From Marinobacter orientalis (GTDB taxonomy: Bacteria; Pseudomonadota; Gammaproteobacteria; Pseudomonadales; Oleiphilaceae), in NCBI RefSeq assembly GCF_004792665.1, contig NZ_SRZX01000001.1, forward strand, positions 868,001 to 932,000: 64,000 nt of DNA. Direction: 5' to 3'. A program made the position numbers and the translations under genes. Each line of letters starts with the position of its first letter. Positions within the stretch are counted from its first letter, which is position 1. Below are positions 42,874 to 51,034 of the stretch, in pieces. The notes under the pieces are model-generated. The model was not told where the DNA came from. It worked only from the letters and a program-made list of their open reading frames with translations, and ran no database searches.

Positions 42874-45807
42874 GTGACCCACCCGATGAGCGCTGGAATT
42901 GCCTGGCAAAGGCCGTCTCTGAACCAATTGTCCCATGCCATGTACGCCGCCCTGGTGCTCATTGCCCTGTCGTTTCCCGTCTGGTCAGCCGACCGCCAGA
43001 CCGTGTCCGTGGGCATCGTCGCCGACAACAAGCCCTACTCCAATATCGAGGGCCGCACCCCTTCCGGCTTCTCCATAGACGTTCTGCGGGAAGTGGCCCG
43101 GCAGGCGGACCTGACCCTGGAATTTCGCGCTGGAACCTGGCCGGAAATTTATGGGGCTTTCCTGCACGGTGACATCGACGTCATTGAAGGCATTTCGTAC
43201 CAGGAAGAACGGGCCAGAAGCATTCAGTTCACCGACCCCTACCACATCCGCCAGACCTATGTCATGCATGATCCGGCGAACCCGTTAACCGATGTCAGTT
43301 CCCTGGACGCGCTCTCCGGTTCGCGCATCGGGGTTGTACGGGACGTCTATTACCGTGACATGCTCACTGACGCCGGCATTGAGCTTATCACCTACGATTC
43401 GATCCCCAGCCTGGTAAGGGCCCTCGCCTTCGGCTGGGTGGACGGCATCATCGGGCCAGAGCTGACCCTCAGATACTATGCCAACCAGGCCGGTTTTCGC
43501 TTTCTGGAGATTGTCGGTCACGCGCCGATGGGTGAATTGGCCCGGGAGGACTTTCGTCTTGGCGTGTTGAAAGAGAACGGGGAGCTGTTCAAGGTAATCA
43601 GTAATGGGCTCAAGGCCGTTCCGGAAGCCCGCATCACCGAACTGTTTGAGCGCTGGCAGGAATACGGCGGCGCCAGCATTGCAGAGTCGCAAAGGTTCAG
43701 TTTCAGCAATGCCCACCGTCGTTATATCAGTGAAATTGGCCCGGTCAGGGTCGGCTTCATGCGGGATTATGCTCCCTTCAGCTTTCATGATGCGGGAACG
43801 CTACAGGGGCTGAGCATGGATGTGATGGACCGGATATCCGATATCACCGGCCTGCAGGTTGTTCCTGTGGCGGGACAATGGTCGGAGCTGTACCCCATAT
43901 TCCTGGCAGGTGATCTCGACATCATGGCCAATATCTCCAGAACCACCGAACGGCTTGAGAACGTCCGGTTTACCCGTCCATACCACATCATACCCAACGT
44001 AGCCTTTACCCTGGAGGAAAACCTTCAGTTCAATATCCCCGGGGACCTTGCGGGGCTCAGGGTGGCCATCGGCGCGGGCATCTATTATGAGAGCGCACTG
44101 CGCGAAGAATTGGGCGACAACGTGTTTTCTTTTATCTCCCAACGCGCCATGTTCCAGGCACTGGCCGAAGAATCCGTGGATGTGGCCCTGGCAGCCCTGC
44201 CCAACGGTAATTACTGGGTAAGGGAACTGCAGATTACCGGGGTGACTGTCGCCGGGGAAATCGAGCTCGATGGCATGTCCGGAGAAGACCTTCGCTTTGG
44301 CGTTCGCCCTGCCCTTGAACCGCTCGCCTCCATTATGGACGCGGCACTGGGCGCTATCAGTCCGACGGAGATGCGAACCATCGAAAATCGCTGGCTGGGT
44401 GCTTCTGCCAGTCGGCGTCCGCCTCCTGCAGATGCCCCCCTGACCTTCACAGAGTCCGAACAGGCATGGCTGGCGAAGCGCAACCGGCAGATTACGCTCT
44501 GCGTTGATCCGGACTGGCTCCCCCTGGAGGCACTCAGTGACGACAATCGACACATCGGGATTTCCGCCGATACCTTCAGCCTCTTCGCCGAACGCGCCGA
44601 TATAGAGTTCACCCCACTTCCTGTGGACACCTGGGCCGAGTCCGTCGAGGCGGCCCGAAATCGCCAGTGCGACCTTTTCTCGATGGCCATGGAAACACCG
44701 GAGCGGCTCGAGTATATGAGCTTTACCGAACCCTATATCCAGATCCCAGGTGTGCTCCTGGGGCGGGTGGAAGCCCCGTTTATCAATACTCTTGATGACG
44801 TGGGAGACCGTCCGGTCGGTATTGTGGAGGGGTACGCCTTCAAGGAACTGCTGCAAACCACCCATCCGGATCTAAGGCTGGTGAAAGTCGGCAATGAAAA
44901 AGAAGGCCTGAGAATGGTTCAGGAACGCGAGCTCGCCGGTTATATCAGCACCTTGTCCACAGCCAGCTACCACATGCAGGAGCTGGGCCTTGCAGACCTG
45001 AAAGTTCTGGGGCGAGTCCCGGCAGACTGGTCCCTTGGCATAGGTGCCCGGAATGACGAGCCCGAACTGCTCAGCATCATGCAAAAGCTGGTTGCCAGCC
45101 TGACGGAAGACGAGCGCACAGCCGTCGAACGCCAGTGGGCCGGCATCAGGCTGGAACAAACGGTGGATTACACACTGGTGTTCCAGTTAATCCTCGGTGC
45201 CACAGTTGTGCTGGGCCTGCTGTTTTACTGGAACCGCAAACTCGGCGGGCTGAACCGGGAACTTGCCGCGGCGAATGACCGCCTTACCTACCTCAGTGTC
45301 ACCGACGATCTGACCCAGATCGGTAACCGCAGTTATTTCGACCGGGAGTTCAGCAAAAGTTTTCACTGGTGCCAGCGACACCGGGCGGGGTTTGCGGTTG
45401 CCATGGTGGATGCGGACCACTTCAAGACCATTAACGATACCTATGGCCATGACGCCGGTGATAACTGCCTGGTTGCGCTGGCCGATACCATGCGCACCCA
45501 TTTTCGCCGCGACACCGATCGTCTTACCCGGTTTGGTGGCGAGGAATTCATTATTTTTACCAGCTTCAGTGACCGCGAGGAACTGATCTCGCGCCTGGAA
45601 AGTTTCCGCGAGGGCCTGGCCGGGCAGACCATTACCTGCAACGATCAACAGGTCAGTTTTACCGTCAGCATTGGCCTGGCCACTGGCGTTCCCCGCAAGG
45701 ACACCGCGCCGGCAGAGTTCCTTCGCCGCGCTGACAAAGCGCTCTACCTTGCCAAAAAGAACGGCCGCAACCGGCTGGAAGCCGTAGTTATTGAGGACAG
45801 TGATTAA
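42874..45807 (+). CDS. Diguanylate cyclase with three periplasmic solute-binding domains
   Basis: A 977-residue sensor enzyme making c-di-GMP from GTP. A signal/anchor segment (about 20-40) precedes three bacterial solute-binding family 3 domains in tandem (about 44-270, 285-510, 535-760). A membrane helix (about 770-790) and a GGDEF domain (about 805-965) follow. The active site is intact as RFGGEEF, and an RDTD inhibitory site lies exactly five residues before it, so product inhibition is expected. Three domains suggest sensing of amino acids or similar solutes. The start is GTG; ATG at 42886 is an alternative. It may counteract the HD-GYP enzyme elsewhere in the window. Confidence 0.92.
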   Translation: MTHPMSAGIAWQRPSLNQLSHAMYAALVLIALSFPVWSADRQTVSVGIVADNKPYSNIEGRTPSGFSIDVLREVARQADLTLEFRAGTWPEIYGAFLHGDIDVIEGISYQEERARSIQFTDPYHIRQTYVMHDPANPLTDVSSLDALSGSRIGVVRDVYYRDMLTDAGIELITYDSIPSLVRALAFGWVDGIIGPELTLRYYANQAGFRFLEIVGHAPMGELAREDFRLGVLKENGELFKVISNGLKAVPEARITELFERWQEYGGASIAESQRFSFSNAHRRYISEIGPVRVGFMRDYAPFSFHDAGTLQGLSMDVMDRISDITGLQVVPVAGQWSELYPIFLAGDLDIMANISRTTERLENVRFTRPYHIIPNVAFTLEENLQFNIPGDLAGLRVAIGAGIYYESALREELGDNVFSFISQRAMFQALAEESVDVALAALPNGNYWVRELQITGVTVAGEIELDGMSGEDLRFGVRPALEPLASIMDAALGAISPTEMRTIENRWLGASASRRPPPADAPLTFTESEQAWLAKRNRQITLCVDPDWLPLEALSDDNRHIGISADTFSLFAERADIEFTPLPVDTWAESVEAARNRQCDLFSMAMETPERLEYMSFTEPYIQIPGVLLGRVEAPFINTLDDVGDRPVGIVEGYAFKELLQTTHPDLRLVKVGNEKEGLRMVQERELAGYISTLSTASYHMQELGLADLKVLGRVPADWSLGIGARNDEPELLSIMQKLVASLTEDERTAVERQWAGIRLEQTVDYTLVFQLILGATVVLGLLFYWNRKLGGLNRELAAANDRLTYLSVTDDLTQIGNRSYFDREFSKSFHWCQRHRAGFAVAMVDADHFKTINDTYGHDAGDNCLVALADTMRTHFRRDTDRLTRFGGEEFIIFTSFSDREELISRLESFREGLAGQTITCNDQQVSFTVSIGLATGVPRKDTAPAEFLRRADKALYLAKKNGRNRLEAVVIEDSD

Positions 45808-45875
45808 CCGGCAGCCAGTTTGAGCCGGGGAAATGTTATGCTTTTGCGATAATCACAACGCAGAAGGAAATCACC

Positions 45876-46847
45876 ATGGCCAACATTTATCAGGACAACT
45901 CCCTGTCGATAGGCAACACCCCGCTGGTGAAACTTAATCGGGTCAACGAAGGCGCCACAATCTGGGCCAAGATTGAGGGTCGCAACCCCGCCTACTCGGT
46001 AAAATGCCGGATTGGTGCCGCCATGATCTGGGATGCCGAAAAACGCGGTGTTCTCAAGCCCGGCATGACCATCATTGAACCCACCAGCGGCAACACCGGT
46101 ATCGCGCTGGCCTTTGTCGCAGCGGCGCGGGGCTACAAGCTGCGGCTGACCATGCCCTCGTCAATGAGCCTGGAGCGGCGTAAGGTATTGAAAGCTCTGG
46201 GGGCAGAACTGGTTCTCACGGAACCACCCAAGGGCATGAAGGGTGCGATCGCCAAAGCCGAGGAGCTTGTTGCCGAAGACCCGGATCAGCATTTTATGCC
46301 GCAGCAGTTTGAAAACCCGGCCAATCCCCGTATCCACGAAGACACCACCGGCCCGGAAATCTGGAATGATACTGACGGCGCCGTGGATATCTTTGTCTCC
46401 GGTGTTGGTACCGGCGGGACCCTCACCGGCGTCGCCCGCTATATCCGCAACACCAAAGGCAAAGCCATTACAACCGTGGCCGTAGAGCCGGAAGACTCAC
46501 CCATCATCACCCAGTTTCGTGCTGGTCAGGAACTGACGCCTGCGCCCCACAAGATTCAGGGCATTGGCGCGGGTTTTGTTCCCGCTAACCTGGACATGGA
46601 TCTGGTGGATCGGGTGGAAACCGTCAGCAATCAGGACGCAATGGATATGGCGCACCGGCTGATGCAGGAAGAAGGCATTCTTTGCGGTATTTCCTGCGGC
46701 GCAGCGGTTGTGGCAGCGGTAAGGATCGGCAAGCGGCCGGAATTCAGGGATAAAAATATTGTTGTGGTGCTGCCGGATTCTGCCGAGCGTTACCTGTCTT
46801 CCGCACTGTTCTCGGAGCGGTTCGGCGAGCTGGAAAACGTGCAGTAA
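45876..46847 (+). CDS. cysK: Cysteine synthase A (O-acetylserine sulfhydrylase)
   Basis: A 323-residue PLP enzyme making cysteine from O-acetylserine and sulfide. The PLP lysine is K43 in [11 protein letters not shown]. The substrate loop is [13 protein letters not shown] and the phosphate cup is [11 protein letters not shown]. The late [13 protein letters not shown] and PDSAERYLS are typical. Length equals E. coli CysK (323); CysM-type enzymes are shorter. AGAAGGAA precedes the start. Its last 58 bases are overlapped on the other strand by the small ORF ending at 46790. Confidence 0.93.
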   Translation: MANIYQDNSLSIGNTPLVKLNRVNEGATIWAKIEGRNPAYSVKCRIGAAMIWDAEKRGVLKPGMTIIEPTSGNTGIALAFVAAARGYKLRLTMPSSMSLERRKVLKALGAELVLTEPPKGMKGAIAKAEELVAEDPDQHFMPQQFENPANPRIHEDTTGPEIWNDTDGAVDIFVSGVGTGGTLTGVARYIRNTKGKAITTVAVEPEDSPIITQFRAGQELTPAPHKIQGIGAGFVPANLDMDLVDRVETVSNQDAMDMAHRLMQEEGILCGISCGAAVVAAVRIGKRPEFRDKNIVVVLPDSAERYLSSALFSERFGELENVQ

Positions 46848-47116
46848 GGCGGCGCCGGCGACGAACCAGTGCGGGCCAGCATGCCCAGGCCCGCCGATAC
46901 GGCTGCAACACTGCGGTAAGACACCCGCGCAATGGTGTGGTGGAGAAACCTTGTGGCTTCACCAACGGGACGGGTCACCGGAACCCGCTGCAGGATGTTG
47001 AAAGTTTCATCCGCAACGGACAGGTGGACCCGTTCCAGTTTGAGCGCACCATGGGCAAGGCCGTTGGTCAAAACATCCGCAACCCCGGCCCACCAGAGAC
47101 AGTTGTGCCTGTTCAT
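46790..47116 (-). CDS. Small hypothetical protein coupled to the hydrolase gene
   Basis: A 108-residue frame whose ATG overlaps the stop of the hydrolase gene (ATGA at 47113-47116), a sign of translational coupling. Residues 20-75 look like a real protein ([43 protein letters not shown]). They recall the helical segment that precedes the catalytic domain in some longer lipase-like hydrolases, from memory only. The C-terminal 35 residues are Ser/Pro/Arg-rich, and the frame runs 58 bases into the cysK 3' end on the opposite strand. It could be an accessory peptide or a decayed domain. Confidence 0.5.
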   Translation of the reverse strand: MNRHNCLWWAGVADVLTNGLAHGALKLERVHLSVADETFNILQRVPVTRPVGEATRFLHHTIARVSYRSVAAVSAGLGMLARTGSSPAPPYCTFSSSPNRSENSAEDR

Positions 47117-48021
47117 AACAGCCACTCCTTGAGTTGGACAGCCACGTCGGGATCATGGGCAAGGCGGATGTGGCCAATACCCGGAAAGCTGGCCACGCCA
47201 GCGAGCGCCCAGCCCTTCCGTTCGCGGCCGCGGGCGCTGGACTCATGCACCAGTGCGTCCCCGAACAGCGCATTAGCCGGGTGCAGATGGCTGCGGGCGA
47301 GCGAGCCACAGACCACATAATGCCGGGCGCCGGGTAGCAAGGGTGGCTCGTCCTCAGTCGCATTTACGAACTCGCCGCGGGACAGGTTCCGGATGCCCTC
47401 ACTACGCAGATCAATAATTTCACCCAATACCCGCAAATAGTCCCGCGTCGCCCGACCTGTCAGCTCCGCCGCTGCCCTGGCCCCTTTTGCCAACCACGAA
47501 CCATCATGGGGAACACTGATATAGACACAATCACTCAGCTGTCCCACCCAGCCATAGCCATGGCGCTGGCCATGGTGGCAGGCACTGCGGATCAACAGCC
47601 CGCCCATACTGTGACCGATCAGGATAATCCGTTCAACAGCCACCGGCCATTGGCGGACCAGGGTATCAAGCATGTCGGCCAGAGTTTCTCCATTGCGGTA
47701 TATTGGCCGGCCGGTGTTGTAGCGAAGGGTCAGGGGCGTAATGTCGCTGTTCGCAGCCGCCAGCAGCGAGCCGTAATGAGCGCCGTCACCGCCGGGAAGG
47801 GTCCATACCGACTCAAGCTCCATCAGACCGTGAATGGAAAGGCACAAGGTTGAACCGGAAGCCTCCACACACGGGGAGGCAGGATCGACTGACTCATGCC
47901 CATGAAAAAGCGCCATGGGCATGGCCAGGGGATTGTTGCGGGCCTCAAGCCAGTCTCCGAAGAACCCGCTGAAAATCGCTGAGGCGTGTTTTTGCCATGC
48001 CGGGGTGGTGTCTGTATCCAT
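47113..48021 (-). CDS. Alpha/beta hydrolase, PGAP1/lipase-like
   Basis: A 302-residue hydrolase with the nucleophile elbow GHSMGG near residue 138 and a preceding LCLSIHGLMELESVW oxyanion segment. An Asp (NLSRGEFVNATED region) and a late His (FPGIGHIRLAHD) are candidates for the rest of the triad. No signal peptide is evident, so it is probably cytoplasmic. The substrate, an ester or lipid, is unknown. The ATG at 48021 follows a TTG alternative. It is coupled by ATGA to the small downstream ORF. Confidence 0.82.
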   Translation of the reverse strand: MDTDTTPAWQKHASAIFSGFFGDWLEARNNPLAMPMALFHGHESVDPASPCVEASGSTLCLSIHGLMELESVWTLPGGDGAHYGSLLAAANSDITPLTLRYNTGRPIYRNGETLADMLDTLVRQWPVAVERIILIGHSMGGLLIRSACHHGQRHGYGWVGQLSDCVYISVPHDGSWLAKGARAAAELTGRATRDYLRVLGEIIDLRSEGIRNLSRGEFVNATEDEPPLLPGARHYVVCGSLARSHLHPANALFGDALVHESSARGRERKGWALAGVASFPGIGHIRLAHDPDVAVQLKEWLL

Positions 48022-48127
48022 GCACAACCGCTACCGTCTTATGATCTAACCACCAGTCTACTCTGATTATTGCCCGACGATTGGCTGAAACTCCCTCACA
48101 TGCCGCATTTTTATGTTGGAGTGGCGA

Positions 48128-48637
48128 TCAGGTGGCTGGGGCATCGGTTTCACTGGCAGGTGGGTCCGCTTTTTCCTTCGCATGGGCCTGCTCGGCTTCC
48201 GCTTCCTTCATCAGCACCATGCCACCCTGCATCAGCAGCGACTTCAGGCGTGGATCGCTCTGCTCCACCACACCAAGGGTGAACGCAGCAGCAACAGCTT
48301 CCAGGGGGTTGTTACGGACAAGATTTCTGATGGAATCGATCGGAGAGGGCGGTGACTGCCCTTTGCCGTCTTCACCCTCAGAGGCAGACTTCTTCGAGGC
48401 AACCGGCCGGGTCATCCGATAGAAAAACAAAGCCAGCAATAACAGACAAAACAGGCCCGTCGCCGCCATCGCACCGGCATCGCCCAACCATGGGGACAAC
48501 GCCAGTGTGGCAGCATTGACGAGCATATAAAAACTGGTAATCAACAGGGCGACCAGCAGCACAAAGGCCAGCATAAAACCGATAATGGCCGCAACTGCTT
48601 TGCGCAGGACGCCCCGTAACCAGGCTGAATCGAGCAT
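48128..48637 (-). CDS. YqjE/holin-superfamily-like membrane protein
   Basis: A 169-residue protein with two hydrophobic helices (about 14-40 and 55-75) and a charged C-terminal half ending in an Ala/Glu/Lys-rich tail. Pairing with a DUF883/YqjD protein recalls the yqjD-yqjE arrangement of E. coli, although the sequence is divergent. YqjD-type proteins bind ribosomes at the membrane in stationary phase; the role of this partner is unknown. It begins 2 bases after the DUF883 stop on the same strand. Confidence 0.7.
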   Translation of the reverse strand: MLDSAWLRGVLRKAVAAIIGFMLAFVLLVALLITSFYMLVNAATLALSPWLGDAGAMAATGLFCLLLLALFFYRMTRPVASKKSASEGEDGKGQSPPSPIDSIRNLVRNNPLEAVAAAFTLGVVEQSDPRLKSLLMQGGMVLMKEAEAEQAHAKEKADPPASETDAPAT

Positions 48638-48639
48638 GA

Positions 48640-48963
48640 TCAGCGGTCCAGCAATCTACCAACAAGCAGTCCCGCAAGGAACATGATCATGATGCTGAGG
48701 AAAGGCCTTTCCCCGATTTTGCTCTCGGTATCGTCTATGGCCTTGGTGCCAGCATCACGGGCACGGTTGATGGCCTCATCGCCACGCTCCCTCACCTGGT
48801 CAAAAGCCTCCCGGCTCTCCCGGCGAATTTCATCACGGAGACTGCTGATGTTGCTCTTTTGTCCTTCCGTAACAGTTTTGGTGAGGTTGGAGAGATCGTC
48901 GCTGAGCTTTTTCAGATCTGCTCTTACCTGATCATAATCATTCTGGTTGGATTTCGCTTCCAT
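48640..48963 (-). CDS. DUF883 (ElaB/YqjD-like) membrane-anchored protein
   Basis: A 107-residue protein with a long charged coiled-coil region (residues 8-80: DQVRADLKKLSDDLSNLTKTVTEGQ, EIRRESREAFDQVRERGDEAINRA) and a single C-terminal membrane helix with a glycine motif (FLSIMIMFLAGLLVGRLLDR). E. coli YqjD, ElaB and YgaM of this type anchor ribosomes to the inner membrane in stationary phase. The start is fixed by AGGAGG 6 bases upstream. It probably forms an operon with the membrane protein at 48128. Confidence 0.88.
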   Translation of the reverse strand: MEAKSNQNDYDQVRADLKKLSDDLSNLTKTVTEGQKSNISSLRDEIRRESREAFDQVRERGDEAINRARDAGTKAIDDTESKIGERPFLSIMIMFLAGLLVGRLLDR

Positions 48964-49224
48964 TTGTTGCCTCCTTATCAGCAAACCTATGCTATTTTCG
49001 GTTTTTGATATCCATAAAAACTCTCGACTGAATAGTGCGTAAGAAAGTCAGATCGCATCTTTACAGATATTCAGTAACCATGGGTTTGTGAAGATTAACC
49101 ATGATTACATTAACTGTAGCACAAGATAGGGGCCTCAATGGAAGCTCCCATTAATTGCGGCGCATTGGCTTGGCGTTTAGCCGGCTCATCATTACGAAAC
49201 CGCCGCCAAAAAAAGGAACCCGAC

Positions 49225-49485
49225 ATGAGTGACCTGAAAACCCGTTTCGACGAAGCCGTAAACTACATCCAGAATGCCGAGGGCGATTTCAAACCGTCCA
49301 ATGAAGTCAAACTGGAGTTCTACGCTCTTTACAAACAGGCCACCGAAGGTGATGTCAGCGGCAAGCGCCCGGGCATGATGGATTTCGTGGGCCGCGCCAA
49401 GTATGACGCCTGGGAAAAGCTGAAGGGCACCCCGTCCGAAGAAGCCATGCAGAGGTACATCGACAAGCTGGAAGCCCTGAAGTAA
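49225..49485 (+). CDS. Acyl-CoA-binding protein
   Basis: An 86-residue four-helix protein that binds long-chain acyl-CoA in the cytoplasm. The family's binding residues are recognisable in LEFYALYKQATEGDVSGKRPGMMDFVGRAKYDAWEKLKG, including the Tyr, the two Lys and the Trp; length is exactly that of eukaryotic ACBP (86-87). AAGGAA precedes the ATG at 49225. The frame to 49138 is not protein-like. Its gap to the divergent DUF883 gene (48964-49224) is AT-rich and should hold both promoters. Confidence 0.92.
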   Translation: MSDLKTRFDEAVNYIQNAEGDFKPSNEVKLEFYALYKQATEGDVSGKRPGMMDFVGRAKYDAWEKLKGTPSEEAMQRYIDKLEALK

Positions 49486-49507
49486 CCACGCAGCCTGTTT
49501 TTATCGG

Positions 49508-49535
49508 GAGCAGCAATTGTTACAGATTGTTGCTC
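49508..49535 (+). terminator. Possible terminator after the acyl-CoA-binding protein gene
   Basis: Arms GAGCAGCAAT and ATTGTTGCTC pair at 9 of 10 positions around an 8-base loop, 23 bases past the stop. A broken U-rich tail (TTCGTCAATTTT) follows. It is moderate as an intrinsic terminator. Confidence 0.4.
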
Positions 49536-49629
49536 TTCGTCAATTTTCCCTGTGAAACTTTTGCGACGGTCAAACGGCTGTCATAAACTGCGCGCAATAT
49601 AGGAACAACTACTCACAGGGAAGACGCAC

Positions 49630-49941
49630 ATGGATAGTACCGAGGCACTGGAACAGTCGCAGCCCGGCCTTGTCAGGCGAGTGACCAAGGCCATCCGCAA
49701 ACACCATCTTAACTATCGCGCAGAGCAAACCTATCTCCACTGGATTTCCCGGTTCGTGCTTTTCCACGATCTGAAAAATCCGGAAACACTGCAACCGGGT
49801 GACCGACAGGCTTTCCTGGCACATCTCAGTGATCGTATGGAGGTATCACGAGCGCGCCTGAATCAGGCGAAGCAGGCTCTGGCATTCTTTTACGAGGACG
49901 TTCTGGGCAAAATCGAGACCGGAAGCGCTGCCGCCGCCTGA
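49630..49941 (+). CDS. Orphan integrase N-terminal SAM-like domain protein
   Basis: A 103-residue protein consisting only of the core-binding (SAM-like) domain of tyrosine recombinases. The pattern RRVTKAIRKHHLNYRAEQTYLHWISRFVLFHDLKNPETLQPGDRQAFLAHLSDRMEVSRARLNQAKQALAFFYEDVLG is closest to the N-terminus of integron integrases (IntI). No catalytic R-H-R-Y domain follows; the stop at 49941 leads directly to greB. GGGAAG precedes the ATG by 6 bases, so it looks like a maintained gene rather than a chance remnant. It may bind DNA. Function unknown. Confidence 0.75.
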   Translation: MDSTEALEQSQPGLVRRVTKAIRKHHLNYRAEQTYLHWISRFVLFHDLKNPETLQPGDRQAFLAHLSDRMEVSRARLNQAKQALAFFYEDVLGKIETGSAAAA

Positions 49942-49976
49942 ACCAGCGCTACGCAGGGGCGGGGGCACTGCCTCTC

Positions 49977-50468
49977 TCACTGGTCTGGCGTCATTGGCTG
50001 GTAACGGATACCCGTAATCACCACGTGGGTCCAGCCATCGGGAGTTCGCACGCCAACTTCGTCATCAATCCGCTTGCCGAGAAGAGCACGCGCCATAGGG
50101 GAATCGATGCTCAGGTAACCCCGGGACAGGTCGAACTCGTCAGGGCCGACGAGCCGGTAGGTGCTTTCGACGCCCTTCTCGTTCTCGATGGTCACCCAGG
50201 CACCGAAAAATACCTTGTTCCGGTCATCCGGCAATCGGTCCACCACCGTCAGCTCATCCAGGCGCTTGCTCAGGAACCGCACGCGGCGGTCAATTTCACG
50301 CAGCTGTTTCTTGCCGTAGATGTACTCGGCGTTCTCTGAACGGTCGCCCTGGGCGGCGGCTTCACGCACGGACTGGGTGACCTCCGGACGTTTCTCCTTC
50401 CACAGGTAGCGAAGCTCCTCGCGAAGGGCGCTTTCACCCTCCGCCGTTATGTAGCGGGTTCTGGCCAT
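49977..50468 (-). CDS. greB: Transcript cleavage factor GreB
   Basis: A 163-residue factor that enters the RNA polymerase secondary channel and stimulates cleavage of backtracked RNA. The coiled-coil tip carries the acidic pair in GDRSENAEYIYGKKQLREIDRRVRFL. The C-terminal FKBP-like domain has VFFGAWVTIENEKGVE and YLSIDSPMARALLGK. It matches GreB rather than GreA because of NYLWKE/RYLWKEKRPEV and the basic patch. An intrinsic terminator stands 21 bases before the start and no clear Shine-Dalgarno is seen, so expression may depend on read-through. Confidence 0.95.
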   Translation of the reverse strand: MARTRYITAEGESALREELRYLWKEKRPEVTQSVREAAAQGDRSENAEYIYGKKQLREIDRRVRFLSKRLDELTVVDRLPDDRNKVFFGAWVTIENEKGVESTYRLVGPDEFDLSRGYLSIDSPMARALLGKRIDDEVGVRTPDGWTHVVITGIRYQPMTPDQ

Positions 50469-50489
50469 ATAAAATCATCATTCAGAAAT

Positions 50490-50513
50490 AAAAAAACCCC
50501 GTAAAAACGGGGT
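50490..50513 (-). terminator. Intrinsic terminator in the greB leader
   Basis: On the minus strand, 7-base GC arms ACCCCGT / ACGGGGT with a 4-base loop are followed by a run of seven T. This is a strong intrinsic terminator that lies upstream of, not after, greB. It can only end RNAs that start farther upstream on this strand. Confidence 0.85.
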
Positions 50514-50574
50514 AAGGCTAGCGCTGTGCTGGAGAGAGAAGCAAGCGGAGTTTCCGCTGGCTTCCATAACTACC
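50490..50574 (-). ncRNA. Candidate small RNA or attenuated leader of greB
   Basis: The predicted RNA of about 85 bases would begin after a CATAAT -10 box (50581-50586; the -35 is weak). It forms an 11-bp stem-loop at 50538-50564 (GAAGC.AGCGGA / TCCGCT.GCTTC) and ends at the terminator 50490-50513. No coding sequence lies in it. E. coli greA has a comparable attenuated leader that yields the GraL RNAs; this would be an analogue on greB. Promoter and transcript are unverified. Confidence 0.45.
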
Positions 50575-50746
50575 GCTTCGATTATGCACAGTCGAGGTTA
50601 CACGGCAGTGGCCGCACGATTACGTTTTTTTCAGGGCAGAGATTAGGTTGTTCACTCTAGAGAGCGGCGTTAGGGTTCAGCCTAAATAACTGTATTACCA
50701 CTTGAAGCTTTTTACTGATCAACACTTTCAGAAACAGGGCACCGAC

Positions 50747-51034
50747 ATGAATACAAAAAAACTCATCAACAGCGCGCTGAACGGTCTGGACAGTATCGGT
50801 TACCGGCTGGACCAGTATGGCATTACCGACAAGCTGAACCGACACAACCTGGCTGCCTTTATCATGCTGGAACAGAAACATCTGGAAGGCGAGTGGGACA
50901 GCATTCAGGCGAAGTTTGATCGCCGCCGCTCACAGGTCGAAGGCATTCTGAGCGCCATCGAAAGCCGTACCGATCCACTGATCAGGCCTCTGATCAGCCG
51001 TGTAGACCAGTTCCGGGGGGTGTCGGGAAGCTGA
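50747..51034 (+). CDS. Small hypothetical helical protein
   Basis: A 95-residue protein that I do not recognise. It appears entirely helical and charged (KKLINSALNGLDSIGYRLDQYGITDKLNRHNLAAFIMLEQKHLEGEWDSIQAKFDRRRSQVEGILSAIESRTDPLI), with no signal or membrane segment. It vaguely recalls phasin-like or other coiled-coil proteins. CAGGG before the ATG at 50747 supports the start. Its stop touches the stop of the convergent sensor kinase with no gap. The 278-bp region to greB holds the possible small RNA and, near 50676, a short TTAGG/CCTAA hairpin. Confidence 0.65.
   Translation: MNTKKLINSALNGLDSIGYRLDQYGITDKLNRHNLAAFIMLEQKHLEGEWDSIQAKFDRRRSQVEGILSAIESRTDPLIRPLISRVDQFRGVSGS

Noticed and set aside
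43801..44865. 354-codon frame antisense to the diguanylate cyclase
   Set aside because: Antisense shadow with no recognisable domain or ribosome site.
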